Source: Streptomyces ochraceiscleroticus (GTDB taxonomy: Bacteria; Actinomycetota; Actinomycetes; Streptomycetales; Streptomycetaceae). Taken from it: a stretch of 64,000 nucleotides of DNA. Positions 1-8,021 of this stretch are shown in pieces (position 1 is the stretch's first letter; every line of letters starts with the position of its first letter). The position numbers were made by a program, and so were the translations under genes. The notes below the pieces were generated by a model. The model made no database searches. It had not been told where the DNA came from and saw only the letters and a list, made by a program, of their open reading frames with translations. The stretch is from assembly GCF_000720485.1 (NCBI RefSeq), contig NZ_JOAX01000004.1, positions 62,001 to 126,000 on the forward strand, read 5' to 3'.

Positions 1-907
1 CCAGGGCCGGGATCGATGCACGGGTGTCGTACTCGGCCAGGCTCAGCGCCGTGACGTGCCGCGGGTGCGGGCCGGACCGGAGGTGGTCGAGCAGATGGTC
101 GGCTAGCTGCTGGATGCGGTCACTGCGGAAGTTGGTGAACAGCACCGCGTCGCCGTCCGCGATCGCTCCCAACGGTGTGTCGTCCTCGCCGGTCAGGACG
201 GTGGGCTCGATCCACACGTCGCCACGCGGGGCGTTCGTGGTCGCCGCCTCGGCGTTCGATGCCCGGGGGCCGTCGCCGTCGGCGATGGCGGCGGTGACCG
301 GGCGGGTGAAACCGAGGTCGCCACTCTTGTCGAGGGCGTATCCGCGGCCGGAGACGGTGGCGATGCGGCCCGCCCCCGCGGCGGCCGCGATGGCTTCCGC
401 CCGGCGCAGGTACTCGGCGGCGGTGCCGTCGGCGACGTCCCGGCCGTCGGTGATCGCGTGGATCCAGACCCGCGGTACCTGATGAGCTGCGGCGATGTCG
501 AGCAGTTCCCGCAGGTGCTCGATGTGGGCATGAATCTGGCCGTCCGAGGCGAGGCCGACCAGGTGCAGCGCCCGGTCCTCACGGGCCAGGCCGCTCAGCG
601 TCTCGCTCAGCAGCGGGTGCTCACGGAGCGCACCGGAGTCGATGCCGCGCTGGACCAGGAGACTGTCGTACTCCAGCGGGCGGCCGGCGCCGATGACCAT
701 GTGACCGATCTCGGAGTTGCCGACCGTACCCGGCAGGAGGCCCACCGCTTCGCCCGACGCGTCGACGTACGTAGTCGGGTACTTGGTAGCCAGGGCGTCC
801 AGTACGGGGGTGTGCGCCCGGGCGATGGCGTTGTCCTCGGTGGCGGGGCCGTGGCCCCAGCCGTCCAGGACGAGCAGCACCCCAGGGTTGTAGGGGGCGG
901 TGGTCAC
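1..907 (-). CDS. bsnN: Phosphoglycerate mutase-like arsenoenolpyruvate mutase (BsnN-type), 3' end outside window
   Basis: Homologue of cofactor-independent phosphoglycerate mutase (alkaline phosphatase superfamily). The N-terminal metal motif LVLDGWGHG and the catalytic serine loop [17 protein letters not shown] are both intact, so the fold and nucleophile are kept. About 301 residues are visible and the C-terminus lies beyond base 1. It starts at a GTG that overlaps the stop of the upstream EPSP-synthase homologue (GTGA), so the two are translationally coupled. In Streptomyces arsenic metabolism (bisenarsan) a homologue of this family is proposed to rearrange arsenoenolpyruvate to arsonopyruvate, forming the C-As bond. 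I assign that role from context (adjacent AroA-like enzyme, ArsR and ArsP genes). The sequence alone does not exclude a phosphonate or glycolytic mutase, but glycolytic copies are not normally coupled to an aroA paralogue. Confidence 0.8.
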   Translation of the reverse strand, partial: MTTAPYNPGVLLVLDGWGHGPATEDNAIARAHTPVLDALATKYPTTYVDASGEAVGLLPGTVGNSEIGHMVIGAGRPLEYDSLLVQRGIDSGALREHPLLSETLSGLAREDRALHLVGLASDGQIHAHIEHLRELLDIAAAHQVPRVWIHAITDGRDVADGTAAEYLRRAEAIAAAAGAGRIATVSGRGYALDKSGDLGFTRPVTAAIADGDGPRASNAEAATTNAPRGDVWIEPTVLTGEDDTPLGAIADGDAVLFTNFRSDRIQQLADHLLDHLRSGPHPRHVTALSLAEYDTRASIPAL

Positions 908-2214
908 TGGGCCTCCCGCAGGGTGTCGAGGACCTGCCAGAAGGTGGGGAAGGACTTGGCGACGCAGCCCGGGTCTTTGATCACGACGCCCTCGGTGCGC
1001 AGGCCGGCGATGGCGAAGGTCATCGCAATGCGGTGGTCGTCGTAGGTGTCGATGGTCGCGCCGTGCGGGGTGCCGCCGTGGATGGTCATCGCGTCGTCGT
1101 ACTCGTCGACCTCAATGCCCATCTTGCGGAGCTCGGTGGTGACGGCGGCGATGCGGTCACACTCCTTGACCCGAAGGCTGGCGATGTTGGTGATGCGGGT
1201 GGGGCCGTCGGCGAAGGCAGCGACAATGGCGAGCGTCGGCACTACATCCGGCATGGCCTCCATGTCGACGTCAATGCCGCGCAGCGGGCCGCCCTTGAGG
1301 GTGATGGCCGAGTCGGTGACGTCGGCGTGCGCGCCCATCCGGACCAGGACGTCGACCAGGCCCACGTCGCCCTGGTGAGAGCCGCTGCCGATACCGGGGA
1401 TGGTGACCCGGCCGCCGAGGATCGCCGCGGCGGCGAGGAAGTACGACATCCCGGAGGCGTCGGGCTCGACGACGACCTCGCCGCCGCGGAAGGACTGACC
1501 GGCCGGCACGGTGAACTTGGTGTACCCGTCGCGCTCGACGCGGATGCCGGCGGCCGCGAGGGAGGCCAGAGTCATCTCCACGTACGGCTTCGAGACCAGG
1601 TCGTCGACGATGGTGATCTCGGTGTCCTGCTCGGCCTTGACCGAGCTGATCAGGAGGCTGGAGGTGAACTGGCTGCTGACCGCGCCGCTGATCCGGGTCG
1701 CGCCGCCGCGGTAGCTGCCGCCGGTGACGCGGACCGGCGGGGAGCCGTTGCCGCGCACGGCGAGGGCCTCGACACCGAGCGGCCCGAGGGCCGCGAGCAG
1801 GTCGCCCATCGGACGCTCCTGCATACGGGCGTTGCCGGTGATGGTGGTCGTGCCCTCGGCGAGGCCGGCCAGGGAGATCAGGAAGCGCAGCGGGGTGCCG
1901 GCGCCGCCGACGAAGATGTCCTCCTCGGGCGCACGCATCGGCTGCCCGGTGGGCGTCACGTTGATTGTGTTGGTCTCGTGGTCGATGTCGACCGTGACGT
2001 GGCCGAACTGCTCGACGCCGCGGGAGAAGTAGACCGTGTCGTCCGAGAGGAGCGCGCCCTGGACCCGGGTCGGCTCCGCCGCGAGCGAGGCGATGGCGAT
2101 GGCCCGGTTGGTGTAGCTCTTCGAACCGAGCACGGCGACCTCGGTGTCGACCGCGGAAAGCGTCTCGACGGTGAGCTGCTCGGCGGACAGGCGGGGGTCC
2201 TTGGCGTGCGTCAT
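904..2214 (-). CDS. aroA: EPSP synthase-like enolpyruvyl transferase, probable arsenoenolpyruvate synthase
   Basis: 436-aa enolpyruvyltransferase of the AroA family. Visible motifs: GSKSYTNRA near residue 30, [10 protein letters not shown] (the usual GNAGT has become GGAGT), [60 protein letters not shown] and [13 protein letters not shown], which cover the PEP and substrate sites. ATG at 2214 has a GGAGG ribosome site and overlaps the stop of the 106-aa gene (ATGA); the stop overlaps the mutase start (GTGA). In arsenic gene clusters such a paralogue is thought to transfer enolpyruvate from PEP to inorganic arsenic. I infer that role from coupling to the mutase and from nearby ars genes. A housekeeping shikimate role is possible but less likely here. 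Confidence 0.85.
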   Translation of the reverse strand: MTHAKDPRLSAEQLTVETLSAVDTEVAVLGSKSYTNRAIAIASLAAEPTRVQGALLSDDTVYFSRGVEQFGHVTVDIDHETNTINVTPTGQPMRAPEEDIFVGGAGTPLRFLISLAGLAEGTTTITGNARMQERPMGDLLAALGPLGVEALAVRGNGSPPVRVTGGSYRGGATRISGAVSSQFTSSLLISSVKAEQDTEITIVDDLVSKPYVEMTLASLAAAGIRVERDGYTKFTVPAGQSFRGGEVVVEPDASGMSYFLAAAAILGGRVTIPGIGSGSHQGDVGLVDVLVRMGAHADVTDSAITLKGGPLRGIDVDMEAMPDVVPTLAIVAAFADGPTRITNIASLRVKECDRIAAVTTELRKMGIEVDEYDDAMTIHGGTPHGATIDTYDDHRIAMTFAIAGLRTEGVVIKDPGCVAKSFPTFWQVLDTLREAQ

Positions 2215-2531
2215 GAAGGGTTCCTCCTGGAAGGCGGATAAGGACGGCCGCCTGGCAAGGCGGTGTCGGTGAGGTGCCAGCCACGCAGGGCGGGCGCGGT
2301 GTGCAGCGCGCGTCGGCTGACGGCGGCCGCCGTGCTTTCCGCTGCGGCGAGCGGTACGGCGCGGATGAAGTAGGTGACGTCGACACGTCCGGGAGCCGGA
2401 GAGGAGTGAATGTGCTCCAGGTCGTCTCCGGGCGTGACGAATACCCAAAGGAGATCGGTGACGAGCGCCGCATTCAGCAATTCGTTCGCAGAATTACCGG
2501 CGGCTGAGAATGTCACCGTGATCATGTGCAT
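2211..2531 (-). CDS. 106-aa protein of unknown function in the arsenic operon
   Basis: I do not recognise a family. The protein begins [12 protein letters not shown] and has an alternating pattern, with [25 protein letters not shown] in the middle, that suggests a small alpha/beta (ferredoxin-like or dabb-like) fold; there is no signal peptide, membrane segment or cysteine. It starts at ATG 2531 with AGGAG eight bases upstream; a second in-frame ATG lies two codons later. It follows the GAGWD peptide by 18 bases and its stop overlaps the ATG of the AroA-like gene, so it is cotranslated with the C-As forming enzymes. A role as accessory or peptide-handling protein is speculative. Confidence 0.65.
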   Translation of the reverse strand: MHMITVTFSAAGNSANELLNAALVTDLLWVFVTPGDDLEHIHSSPAPGRVDVTYFIRAVPLAAAESTAAAVSRRALHTAPALRGWHLTDTALPGGRPYPPSRRNPS

Positions 2532-2549
2532 CGGCGACTCCTGGACGGC

Positions 2550-2678
2550 TCAGTCCCAGCCGGCGCCCTCGGGGCCGCCCGACCTGACCATGCCCGCTGC
2601 CGCAGCCGCCACCTCGGTGGTCGACACGTGACCGACGTACGAGAACCTCATCCCGGCACCACGCACGGCAACAGACAT
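2550..2678 (-). CDS. 42-aa peptide ending in GAGWD, first gene of the arsenic operon
   Basis: A short ORF starting at ATG 2678 with a GGGGGA ribosome site. The product starts MSVAVRGAGMRFSYVGHV, passes through a helical alanine stretch (STTEVAAAAAGM) and ends exactly in GGPEGAGWD. The same pentapeptide occurs five times in the product of 5713-6036, and the bases around both start codons are nearly identical, so the two peptides are related. There is no obvious signal peptide and no cysteine. It is the first gene of the run that leads into the AroA-like and mutase-like genes, a position typical of a precursor or scaffold peptide. Whether it is processed, used as a carrier or acts as a signal is unknown. 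Confidence 0.6.
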   Translation of the reverse strand: MSVAVRGAGMRFSYVGHVSTTEVAAAAAGMVRSGGPEGAGWD

Positions 2679-3012
2679 GACTGTCCCCCTGATCGAAGTA
2701 AAAGGAATTCCCCTACGCGAGGGGAGGAATGAGCGGCGAGTTATTCGGGCTCTTCTCCCGGCTTCCCGCCTGGCAATGACTAGTTTCCGGCTGCGAGCAC
2801 GGTCGCGGAAGAGGAAACAGGTGGCACGAAGCGCCCCTGGCATCAGCGTGCCGCCGCCGACGGACCGCCGGCGGCCTCACGACCCCCGGAGCAAGCTGCC
2901 AAACCTGCCCGGTAGTTGAGACAAAGCCTTGTCGTGTCCCTGCTGACCTGTAAATATTTATCGCTGCTCATGCAGCTACGAGGAATCTCGCACTGTGAGA
3001 TGGGGGGGCTCC
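2679..3012. promoter_or_regulatory. Divergent intergenic region between the arsenic operon and its regulator
   Basis: 334 bases with no convincing gene. It separates the leftward GAGWD-peptide operon from the rightward TrmB/LuxR-type regulator and must hold both promoters. An AT-rich patch (taaatatttat, 2950-2960) lies just ahead of the regulator. A short hairpin (cccct-acgcg-agggg, 2710-2724) lies in the leader of the peptide gene. No operator was identified with certainty. Confidence 0.45.
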
Positions 3013-4005
3013 GTGCTGAAGGTGCTGGGCATAGACGAGACCGCGGAGGCGGTCTACCGGCTGATGTTGAACCACCACGACTGGGGGGTCGCACAGCTCG
3101 GGGAGCACTTGAAGTGCCCGCAAGAGGATGTCAGGTCAGCGCTGGACCGTCTCGCCGAACTGCGTTTGCTGCGTAGCTCGTTGCAGGCACCTGGCAACAT
3201 GCGGGCGGTCAGCCCGGAGGTGGGGCTGCGACTGCTCCTGCAGGAACGTGAGAGCGAGGTGCTCCGCCGCCAACAGGAGTTGGCCGAGGGCCAGGCCGCG
3301 GTCATGCGCCTGGTCGAGGAGTACGCCGACAGCAGTGGACGCGGCGAGCATCAGGACTTGGAGTACTTGCACGGCATCGACGCGATCCAGAACCGGCTGG
3401 AGGAACTCGCGAACCGCTGCGAGACCGAATGCCTTTCCTTCATGCCAGGTGGCGCCCAGTCTGCGGCCAGCCTGGAGGCGAGCAAGCCCCTCGACCAAGA
3501 TCTCATGGCGCGTGGAGCTCACGTACTGACGCTGTACCTGGACAGCGTGCGCAACGACCAAGCGACGCTCAACTACGCCCAGTGGCTGGCGGAGCGCGGC
3601 GGTGAGGTCCGTACCGCACCGACGCTGCCCGTCCGCATGGTCATGTTCGACCGCGAGGTGGCATTACTTCCCGTGGACCCGGACAACACCAAGAAGGGTG
3701 CCGCACTGCTGCGCGGTCCCGGGGTGATCACCGCACTGGTTGCCTTGTTCGAACAGATCTGGGACGCCGCCGCGCCGTTCGGCACCGCCCGGGACCGGGG
3801 CCGCAACGAGGAGGGGCTCACCGGTCAAGAGGCCGAGTTGCTGCGGCTACTCTTCCAGGGGCACACCGATGAAATCGCCGCACGGAAGCTCGGCGTCGGC
3901 CTGCGTACTGTCCGGCGCATGATGTCGGATCTGATGGGGCGGATGGAGGCGCGAAGCCGCTTCGAGGCCGGGGCCGGAGCGGCGCAACGCGGCTGGGTGG
4001 GCTGA
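3013..4005 (+). CDS. TrmB/LuxR-type helix-turn-helix regulator
   Basis: About 330-aa cytoplasmic regulator. The N-terminus (MLKVLGIDETAEAVYRLML) resembles the TrmB-like winged-helix domain common in streptomycete LuxR regulators. The middle (EYLHGIDAIQNRLEELANRC) fits the associated sensor domain. The C-terminus has a LuxR-type helix-turn-helix, LTGQEAELLRLLFQGHTDE followed by IAARKLGVGLRTVRRMM. I choose GTG 3013, preceded by a G-rich ribosome site; GTG 2995 is also open. It is divergent from the GAGWD/arsenic operon and convergent with the GNAT gene, so it is a likely pathway regulator. Its ligand is unknown and no As-binding cysteine cluster is seen; a single Cys pair region (CETECLSF) lies in the sensor part. 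Confidence 0.85.
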   Translation: MLKVLGIDETAEAVYRLMLNHHDWGVAQLGEHLKCPQEDVRSALDRLAELRLLRSSLQAPGNMRAVSPEVGLRLLLQERESEVLRRQQELAEGQAAVMRLVEEYADSSGRGEHQDLEYLHGIDAIQNRLEELANRCETECLSFMPGGAQSAASLEASKPLDQDLMARGAHVLTLYLDSVRNDQATLNYAQWLAERGGEVRTAPTLPVRMVMFDREVALLPVDPDNTKKGAALLRGPGVITALVALFEQIWDAAAPFGTARDRGRNEEGLTGQEAELLRLLFQGHTDEIAARKLGVGLRTVRRMMSDLMGRMEARSRFEAGAGAAQRGWVG

Positions 4006-4040
4006 TCAAGCAGCGCACCTTTCGCCACGAACAGCTCAGA

Positions 4041-4073
4041 GCCTGGTACGACGCTCAATCGCGCGTACCAGGC
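4041..4073. terminator. Bidirectional hairpin terminator
   Basis: Perfect 10-bp stem (gcctggtacg / cgtaccaggc) with a 13-base loop, placed between the convergent stops of the regulator (4005) and the GNAT-like gene (4111). Confidence 0.7.
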
Positions 4074-4110
4074 CCACATGCGTCGTGCTGGTGCTCCGTC
4101 AGGCTCTCGC

Positions 4111-5496
4111 TCAGCCGCAGCAACCGCCCTCCGGCTGGATGGGCTTGATCGGCTCGGCCTGCTTGCCGGAGCCGCGGAACTTCGACAGCAGCCGCCCGGT
4201 CACCGAGTCGTCCGCGACCTCCGCGCCGAGCGCCTCCCGGCGGGACTCACCGAAGGCGTCCTGCAGCTCTGCGGTCTTGGCAGCGACCTTCGCGTCCGTC
4301 ATCAGCAGCGCGGTGTGCACCGCCCGGGGCTTGCAACCCCGAAGACGCTTGGCCTGGTCGGCGCCGGGGCCGGGCTCCAGAGCCTCCAGCCCCTCCTCGT
4401 AGGCGTCCCGCAGCGGGCGGTCGAAGGTCAGCTCGAAGTACAGGCCGCTGCGCTCGCCGATCGCGTCGTAGTCGAAGCCGGCCCACTTGATGAACAGGCG
4501 GGCGTGCTGCCGGAAGGTGACTGTGGAGGCGACGATGCGGCCGTCAAGGTAGCCGAGGTAGGCACGTACGTCGGCGCCACTCTCGATCATCGAGGTGAGC
4601 AGGGCCGCGATCTGCTCGGGCCCCTCACTGCCGTCGTACTTCTGCCGGTTCAGGCTGGTCAGCTCGGCGATCCGGCCCACCAGCGGCAGCAGCTCCTGGC
4701 CGTCCTTGCGGACCACCTCAACCGGGCTCGCCAGCGCCTTGGCGTGGTCAGCCTTGATCTTCTGCCGCTTGCGGGAGCGCAGCGAGGCCAAGTGCGCCTC
4801 GTAACTGTCGTGTTCGAGGGCGAGGATGTTCTCCTCTCCCCAGAACGCGATGTTGCCGCCGTGTGCGCGGAGGGCGACGAGCAGTGCCTCGTTGGCGGGT
4901 AGGTCGGCGACCCACGGGGCGACAATGCTGCGGAAGCCGGCCTCACGGGCGGCCAGTACGACCTGGTCGACGAGGTCGGCGAGGAGCAGCGGATCCTGTA
5001 CGGACGAGACCGCCTCGCTCCGGTAGCCGATGGGCGAACCGAGCACGAGCGCGGGGAAGAACTTCTCCTCCCCCAACGCCTCGACGTCGGTGGTGGCGTC
5101 ACAGCAGGAGGTGACGCTGCAGCAGGCGCTCTCGCCGCTGGCGGGCTGCCAGCCCAGGTACGTACGGGGGTCGACGTCGACAAGCGAGGGGGCATCGAAG
5201 ACGAAGCCGGGCAGGAAGGCGACGTCGTCACCGCGGCGGGCAACTGAGTGCCACGGCCGGGATTCGGGAAGGGCGGTCTCGGTCGCGCCGAGCCAGGCCG
5301 AGTGGAGGTAGGGCCAGGTGCTCCGGTCGGCGTCGAGCCCCTTGGTCGCGTCCTGGAGCGACAGGCCGGTCGCCACGGTCGCGGTCTCCGCGGAACCACC
5401 GCAGCACGCGGCGGACGTGTCCTGCCCGGGCGACGCGATCTCGATCTGGACGGGCTCGGAGCTGTCGCCACAGCACGTGGGGGCCGTCGTTGCCAT
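4111..5496 (-). CDS. Cysteine-rich GNAT/FemAB-like acyltransferase
   Basis: 461-aa protein of the FemAB/BioF2-like GNAT group (aminoacyl or acyl transfer to peptide or amine acceptors). The C-terminal half carries the GNAT core (VRAYLGYLDGRIVASTVTF, then FELTFDRPLRDAYEEGLEAL). Unusual for the family are five vicinal cysteine sites: TCCGD and AACCGG near the N-terminus, SACCSVTSCCD around residue 135, and GGCCG at the very C-terminus. Such pairs can bind As(III); that is inference. ATG 5496 has a GAGGAG ribosome site. It lies 216 bases downstream of the GAGWD-repeat peptide on the same strand, so the peptide could be its substrate. Alternative: a generic peptidoglycan-type acyltransferase with metal-binding tails. 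Confidence 0.7.
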   Translation of the reverse strand: MATTAPTCCGDSSEPVQIEIASPGQDTSAACCGGSAETATVATGLSLQDATKGLDADRSTWPYLHSAWLGATETALPESRPWHSVARRGDDVAFLPGFVFDAPSLVDVDPRTYLGWQPASGESACCSVTSCCDATTDVEALGEEKFFPALVLGSPIGYRSEAVSSVQDPLLLADLVDQVVLAAREAGFRSIVAPWVADLPANEALLVALRAHGGNIAFWGEENILALEHDSYEAHLASLRSRKRQKIKADHAKALASPVEVVRKDGQELLPLVGRIAELTSLNRQKYDGSEGPEQIAALLTSMIESGADVRAYLGYLDGRIVASTVTFRQHARLFIKWAGFDYDAIGERSGLYFELTFDRPLRDAYEEGLEALEPGPGADQAKRLRGCKPRAVHTALLMTDAKVAAKTAELQDAFGESRREALGAEVADDSVTGRLLSKFRGSGKQAEPIKPIQPEGGCCG

Positions 5497-5712
5497 TTCT
5501 TGCTCCTCGTGAGGTATTCCGGTCCGGTCGGCCGGGCCGGGCCGATTGGTGGCCTGGGGAATGAATTCGCGCGATTCGAAGCTGGCTGCGTACGGTCGCC
5601 GCACGGCATGCGCAGCAGCGGCAAGTTGCGCCCGAGAATTCGTGGGGGGATTCTCGACTTTCCCGGGTACTACTGAGCCGCAAGCTCACGTCACCGCACG
5701 CTGCCGCGAATG

Positions 5713-6036
5713 TCAGACCTGAACGATCGCGTCCTGAGCGGGCGCGTCCCACCCGGCGCCGTCACCGGTGGACGCCTGCACCGTGTCCCACCCGGCCCCA
5801 TCACCAGCGGATGCCTGCACCGTGTCCCAGCCGGCGCCGTCGCCGGTGGACGCCAGCGGGGTGTCCCAGCCCGCGCCGCCGTCAGTGGCCTGAACGCTGT
5901 CCCAGCCCGCTCCCGACCCGTCCGCCTGGTAGGCCGTGCCGGCACCGAATTCCGGGACCGCACCGACGGCGGAGAAACCGGCGACACCGAGAACAAGAGC
6001 GGCAGCAATGGAAGCGATGCGACGCGAAACAGACAT
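5713..6036 (-). CDS. Secreted peptide with five GAGWD repeats
   Basis: 107-aa protein. Residues 1 to about 28 form a classical signal peptide (MSVSRRIASIAAALVLGVAG), followed by a short linker and a repeat region. The pentapeptide GAGWD occurs at residues 42, 54, 67, 80 and 93; the Trp residues are spaced 12, 13, 13 and 13 apart, with units of the type GDGAGWDTVQAST. It ends APAQDAIVQV. ATG 6036 has a GGGGGA ribosome site nearly identical to that of the 42-aa GAGWD peptide (2550-2678). It precedes the Cys-rich GNAT gene on the same strand. The layout suggests a multi-core precursor or a secreted repeat protein; no protease, cyclase or lanthionine-type enzyme is adjacent. Function unknown. Confidence 0.75.
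   Translation of the reverse strand: MSVSRRIASIAAALVLGVAGFSAVGAVPEFGAGTAYQADGSGAGWDSVQATDGGAGWDTPLASTGDGAGWDTVQASAGDGAGWDTVQASTGDGAGWDAPAQDAIVQV
5746..5916 (-). repeat. Five in-frame GAGWD-containing peptide repeats
   Basis: Near-regular 36-39 base units within the secreted peptide gene, each coding GAGWD followed by S/T-V/P-Q/L-A-S/T and a Gly/Asp spacer. The units differ at synonymous positions, which argues for an old, selected repeat rather than a recent slippage event. Confidence 0.8.
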
Positions 6037-6330
6037 GACTCTCCCCCAGCGAGAATGGCGATGACGATTCGTTCGAAATTCGCGAGCAGCAGCCGAGAAC
6101 CCTTTCTCGACTTTCCCAGTGGCGGTGCGCCGCCCTGGTGAATATGAGTTTGCTCGGCCACCAGGGGCGGGGGAAGAGCTTCCGGGTGGCATCAAGTGCA
6201 CGCGGCACTCTCGTGCCTCCCTGGCCATGACACGGGCCACCGCTACGCAAAGCGCGCGCCCAGCCATGGGACCGCCAACTACTCTGCTGCTACCAGGGGA
6301 AGACCATGAGGCGGGCGGGGGCCGAGGTCC

Positions 6331-7836
6331 GTGGAACAAGACGTGCAGGCAGGCCGGTTGGTCGGCTTCCGGTACCGGCTTTCTGAGAAGCTCGGGTCCG
6401 GCGGTTTCGGGGATGTATGGAAAGCCTACGACGAGACTCTGCGGGTCGAGGTGGCGGTCAAGAGTCTCCGGCTGCCGCCTTCGGCCACCGACTCCGACCG
6501 GTCCGCGCGGACCGTCCGCGCGGCGCGTGAAGCCCGCAAGGCCGCAGCCCTGCGCGATCACCCGAACATCGTCGGGGTCCACGACGTGGTCGTCGAGGAC
6601 GGGATCTCATGGACCGTGATGCAACTGGTCGTCGGGCAATCGCTGCAAGACCGCCTCGACACGCGGGGGCCGCTCTCGGTCACCGAGGCAGAGCATGTCG
6701 CCACCTCGGTCCTGAAGGCCCTCGATGCGGCCCACGCCGCCGGGATCGTGCACCGGGACGTCAAGCCCGCAAACGTCATGCTCGCCGACAGCGGCGATGT
6801 GCTGCTCACCGACTTCGGTATCGCCTTCCATCCGGACGAGACCGCCATCACCACGCCGGGGACGTTCATCGGCTCACCGGAGTACGTCGCCCCCGAGCGC
6901 GCCAAGGGAGAGGACGACCAGTCGGCCGGTGACCTGTTCTCCCTCGGGGTGACCTTGTACCGAGCCATTGAGGGAGTCTCCCCGTTCAAGCGGGATGACC
7001 CGAGAGCCACGATGATGGCCGTGCTGGGCTATGACCCCCCGCCGCTTCAGCGTGCCGGGCGGCTCACGCCGCTGATCACCGGGCTGATGGAGAAAGACCC
7101 GGATCAGCGGCCGACCATCGCCGAGGCGCTGGCGCTCATCAGCAGGCCGTTCCCCACTCCGGGGCCGCCCCTGCCGACGTCACCCGCGCCGCCACTGTAC
7201 GAACCCACCGAGGTCGTCGACACCATCACGGCCGTCGCCCCGCCCTCGGAAGGGCACGTACGAGTGAATCTGTCCCGGGGGCAGACGATCAGACTCGTAC
7301 GGCCCGACGGCCGCGCCCTCACCACAGTTCGAATCGGATTCGGCTGGCAGGCCGCCCCACGGCGCGGGCTGTTCGGTAGCCGCACCCGGGAGATCGACCT
7401 CGACTCGTCGGCGCTGCTGTTCGCCGACCGGTGCCCTGTCGACGTCGCCTTCTTCCGCCACCTCGTCAGCGACGACGGCTCGGTCCGGCACACCGGCGAC
7501 AGCCTGGCGCGCCTCCCGGAGGAAGCCGACCACGAAGCGGTTCTGGTCGACCTGCCTCGCGTCCCCAGGCACATCGACCAAATCGTCTTCATCCTGAACT
7601 CTTTCGTGGGCCAGACCTTCGACGCGGTACAGAGCGCGTACTGCCGGATGGTCGACGAGACCACCAGCCAAGAGCTGGCCCGCTTCACCCTCGCGCACGA
7701 CAAGGGCTGGCACACCGCGCAGATCCTGGCAAAAGTAGAGCGGGACGGCGGCGGCTGGCGAATGACCGCCATCGGCGCCCCAGCCCAGGGCCGAACCTTC
7801 CAGGACCTGATGCCGGCGATTCTTCCGCAGCTGTGA
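6331..7836 (+). CDS. Serine/threonine protein kinase with C-terminal TerD-like domain
   Basis: 501 aa, no membrane segment. Residues about 14-275 form a Hanks-type kinase: glycine loop LGSGGFGDVW, VAVKSL lysine, catalytic HRDVKPANVM, DFG in LLTDFGIAF and SPEYVAPE. After a Pro-rich linker (PTPGPPLPTSPAPPLYEP) the last 190 residues match the TerD tellurium/stress family: VNLSRGQTIRLVRP, IGFGW, EIDLDSSALLF, DDGSVRHTGD, VLVDLPRVPRHIDQIVFIL. Start GTG 6331 has a weak ribosome site. A kinase-TerD fusion suggests phosphorelay control of a stress response; placement beside arsenic genes suggests metalloid or oxidative stress, which is inference. The upstream 294 bases (6037-6330) hold the promoters of this gene and of the divergent GAGWD-repeat gene. 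Confidence 0.85.
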   Translation: MEQDVQAGRLVGFRYRLSEKLGSGGFGDVWKAYDETLRVEVAVKSLRLPPSATDSDRSARTVRAAREARKAAALRDHPNIVGVHDVVVEDGISWTVMQLVVGQSLQDRLDTRGPLSVTEAEHVATSVLKALDAAHAAGIVHRDVKPANVMLADSGDVLLTDFGIAFHPDETAITTPGTFIGSPEYVAPERAKGEDDQSAGDLFSLGVTLYRAIEGVSPFKRDDPRATMMAVLGYDPPPLQRAGRLTPLITGLMEKDPDQRPTIAEALALISRPFPTPGPPLPTSPAPPLYEPTEVVDTITAVAPPSEGHVRVNLSRGQTIRLVRPDGRALTTVRIGFGWQAAPRRGLFGSRTREIDLDSSALLFADRCPVDVAFFRHLVSDDGSVRHTGDSLARLPEEADHEAVLVDLPRVPRHIDQIVFILNSFVGQTFDAVQSAYCRMVDETTSQELARFTLAHDKGWHTAQILAKVERDGGGWRMTAIGAPAQGRTFQDLMPAILPQL

Positions 7837-8021
7837 CGCCCTTCCCTGCCGCGGTGCGGCTGGCAGTCCACTACCGTGTCGCCACTTCCGTCCACCTCAT
7901 CGAAGCCATCCGGCGCAGCCTGCGGACTATCCGGTACCGAAGGGTGGACGCACGGGCGGGCCGGTGGGCGTGGTCGAGCGAGGCTACCGCGAAGTGCGGG
8001 AACAGCCCTCAGTAGCGCCTT

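Noticed and set aside
904..2214. Housekeeping aroA of the shikimate pathway
   Set aside because: Coupled to a phosphoglycerate mutase homologue and next to ars genes; no other shikimate genes are present.
1033..2241. Open frame opposite the AroA-like gene
   Set aside because: Repetitive Asp/Gly/Val-rich shadow translation; the minus strand has all EPSP-synthase motifs.
4078..4902. Plus-strand open frame over the GNAT gene
   Set aside because: Shadow; ribosome site, Cys motifs and GNAT core are on the minus strand.
5746..5916. CRISPR-like array
   Set aside because: Units are in-frame coding repeats without unique spacers; no cas genes in the window.
5713..6036. Chaplin or lanthipeptide precursor for the GAGWD-repeat peptide
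   Set aside because: No cysteine or chaplin motif in the mature part, and no lanthionine, cyclodehydratase or radical SAM enzyme nearby.
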